This document shows positions 14,667 to 16,134 of a DNA stretch of 16,134 nucleotides, piece by piece. Position 1 is the first letter of the stretch. Each line of letters starts with the position of its first letter. Position numbers and translations under genes: made by a program. Under the pieces are notes generated by a model that saw only the letters and a program-made list of their open reading frames with translations, was not told where the DNA came from and did not search any database. The DNA is from Firmicutes bacterium UBA6226 (lineage in GTDB: Bacteria > Bacillota_A > Clostridia > Peptostreptococcales > Acidaminobacteraceae): assembly GCA_002441045.1 (NCBI GenBank), contig DJWQ01000047.1:1-16134 (forward strand), given 5' to 3'.

Positions 14667-15962
14667 ATGATTCATTATGATATTGTTGTAATCGGTGGTG
14701 GCCCAGCGGGGCTGGCAGCTGCAATAGAAGCTAAGAAAAACGGCATTGAAAAAGTACTTTTAATTGAAAGAGATAGAGAGCTAGGTGGCATCTTACAACA
14801 ATGTATCCACAACGGCTTCGGACTTCATACTTTCAAAGAAGAATTGACAGGTCCTGAATATGCTGAAAGATACATTGAAATATTTCATGACTTAGGAATT
14901 GAATATAAGCTCGATACTATGGTTTTAGAAGTATCTCCAGGCAAACTGGTAAAAGCCATCAATTCAGCGGATGGTTTGCTTAAAATACAGGCAAAAGCGG
15001 TTATATTGGCGATGGGATGTAGGGAAAGAACAAGGGGCGCTATTAGAGTTCCGGGAACACGACCAGCAGGTGTGATGACTGCTGGAACGGCACAACGATT
15101 TGTCAATATGGAAGGCTACATGGTTGGTAAAAGAGTGGTCATCCTTGGTTCTGGTGACATCGGTCTAATCATGGCAAGGAGAATGACGCTTGAAGGTGCA
15201 GAAGTTCTGGCAGTAGCTGAACTAATGCCATTTTCAGGCGGTTTGAAAAGGAATATCGTTCAATGTCTAGACGATTTTAATATTCCACTGTATTTAAAGC
15301 ATACGGTGACCAACATCGAAGGAAATGATCGTGTCTCGGCGGTTACCATTGCAGAAGTTGACGAGAAATATAAGCCAATCCAGGGTACTGAGAAACGATT
15401 TGAATGCGATACATTGCTCTTATCAGTTGGCTTAATTCCCGAAAATGAACTCTCCAAGGAGACCGGTGTTGATCTGGATCGAATAACAAGTGGACCAGTC
15501 GTAAGCAACACTAGAGAAACATCTATACCAGGTATTTTTGCATGTGGTAATGTGGTTCAAGTACATGATTTGGTAGACTGGGTTTCTGAGGAAAGTCAAA
15601 TTGCTGGTAAAAATGCTGCAAATTATGTAAAACAATTAGATGGATCAATTGGTGAAGCAATTTTAAGTTTATATCGAGTTAAAGCAACTAATGGAATCAG
15701 ATATGTGGTGCCTCAAAAAATTGAAATCTCGAAAGATATCGTTAATCTGGAACCTCATAACAAAGTCGAATTAATGATGCGTGTAGACAACGTCTATAGC
15801 GATGTTGTGATTCAAGTTAAGTCGGGAGAGCAAATCCTAGATGAGTTTAAAAGACCGCATGTCGCACCAGGAGAAATGGAAAATATTAAAGTAAATGTAG
15901 AAAAGCTATTATTAGCTCAAAATGGAGAAATTTCAATAGAACTTTTAAGAAAGGAGGCGTAA
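14667..15962 (+). CDS. FAD-dependent pyridine-nucleotide oxidoreductase, partner of the GlpA-like protein
   Basis: This is a flavoprotein of the NAD(P)H/FAD disulfide-oxidoreductase-like fold that probably links the GlpA-like subunit to NAD(P). The ATG at 14667 follows GGAGG by 5 bases, so a TTG at 14655, inside that site, is rejected. The FAD motif is VVIGGGPAGLAAAIEA (residues 7-22), then the family block GGILQQC46IHNGFGLH and LTGPEYAERY. A second Rossmann motif, VVILGSGDIGLIMARRM, binds the pyridine nucleotide. The second FAD contact is GIFACGNV. The last 80 residues (from about 350) form a small beta-rich domain. It is not like E. coli GlpB but like the alpha subunit of dye-linked proline dehydrogenase or opine oxidase. 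Its stop is 2 bases before the next start. Confidence 0.87.
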   Translation: MIHYDIVVIGGGPAGLAAAIEAKKNGIEKVLLIERDRELGGILQQCIHNGFGLHTFKEELTGPEYAERYIEIFHDLGIEYKLDTMVLEVSPGKLVKAINSADGLLKIQAKAVILAMGCRERTRGAIRVPGTRPAGVMTAGTAQRFVNMEGYMVGKRVVILGSGDIGLIMARRMTLEGAEVLAVAELMPFSGGLKRNIVQCLDDFNIPLYLKHTVTNIEGNDRVSAVTIAEVDEKYKPIQGTEKRFECDTLLLSVGLIPENELSKETGVDLDRITSGPVVSNTRETSIPGIFACGNVVQVHDLVDWVSEESQIAGKNAANYVKQLDGSIGEAILSLYRVKATNGIRYVVPQKIEISKDIVNLEPHNKVELMMRVDNVYSDVVIQVKSGEQILDEFKRPHVAPGEMENIKVNVEKLLLAQNGEISIELLRKEA

Positions 15963-15964
15963 TT

Positions 15965-16134
15965 TTGGAAAAAATAGATATGGTCTGTATCGTTTGCCCA
16001 ATCGGTTGCAACATGACAATTAGTGAGGACACTTCGGAAAAAAGTGGCTTTAAAGTAGTTGGCAATAAGTGTTCAAGAGGTAAAAATTACGCTGTAAAGG
16101 AAATGAAAAAGCCGACGAGGATGCTGACGACGAC
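15965..16134 (+). CDS. DUF1667 cysteine protein, 3' end outside window
   Basis: Only the first 56 codons are visible. The TTG at 15965 is chosen because GGAGG lies 7 bases upstream (15953-15957), while the ATG at 15980 is 22 bases from it. The N-terminus reads VCIVCPIGCNM, then GNKCSRGKNYAVKEM, giving CxxCPxGC and CxRGxxYA cysteine motifs of the DUF1667 family, which regularly follows the two flavoprotein genes in clostridial glycerol clusters. It is probably an iron-sulphur electron-transfer subunit of that complex, but its role is not established. The coding frame is still open at the right edge. Confidence 0.85.
   Translation, partial: MEKIDMVCIVCPIGCNMTISEDTSEKSGFKVVGNKCSRGKNYAVKEMKKPTRMLTT

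Overview
The window reads as a chromosomal segment of a low-GC, probably anaerobic Gram-positive bacterium (Bacillota, most likely a clostridial lineage). The grounds are strong AGGAGG-type ribosome binding sites, AT-rich promoters, a GlpP antiterminator, a DegV-family gene, a Rex-type operator next to a water-forming NADH oxidase, a yybP-ykoY riboswitch and a TRAP transporter. Species cannot be told from the sequence alone.

Left part (1-3620): the 3' part of a GH3 beta-glycosidase gene enters from the left edge. It converges on a minus-strand NADH oxidase gene (nox), and one hairpin terminator lies between them. The nox promoter carries two near-consensus Rex-like operators 42 bp apart.

Middle part (3620-8173): a manganese (yybP-ykoY) riboswitch with its own terminator precedes a Gdt1/UPF0016-family cation exporter. 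That exporter has an unusual C-terminal tail with four closely spaced cysteines. A decayed C-terminal scrap of an ABC-2 permease follows, then an AraC-type regulator with an effector-binding-like C-terminal domain, and a six-TM protein of unknown function whose ribosome binding site is buried in a perfect 15-bp inverted repeat. A DegV-family gene is split by a one-base frameshift.

Right part (8174-16134): one long plus-strand unit of carbon-uptake and glycerol-phosphate genes. After a structured leader with an intrinsic terminator come dctP-dctQ-dctM (TRAP transporter), a NagD/PGP-type HAD phosphatase, glpP, a second leader/terminator, a glpA-like flavoprotein fused to a BFD-type [2Fe-2S] domain, an NAD(P)H-type FAD oxidoreductase, and the start of a DUF1667 protein that runs off the right edge. 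A purine-rich motif (GAGAAGA-(T)-GGAG) sits just before or in the 5' arm of both terminators. This suggests that GlpP relieves termination at both places, which would put the TRAP transporter and phosphatase in the same glycerol-3-phosphate regulon as the dehydrogenase. That linkage is the most interesting idea in the window. It is an inference from context and motif, not proof of substrate.
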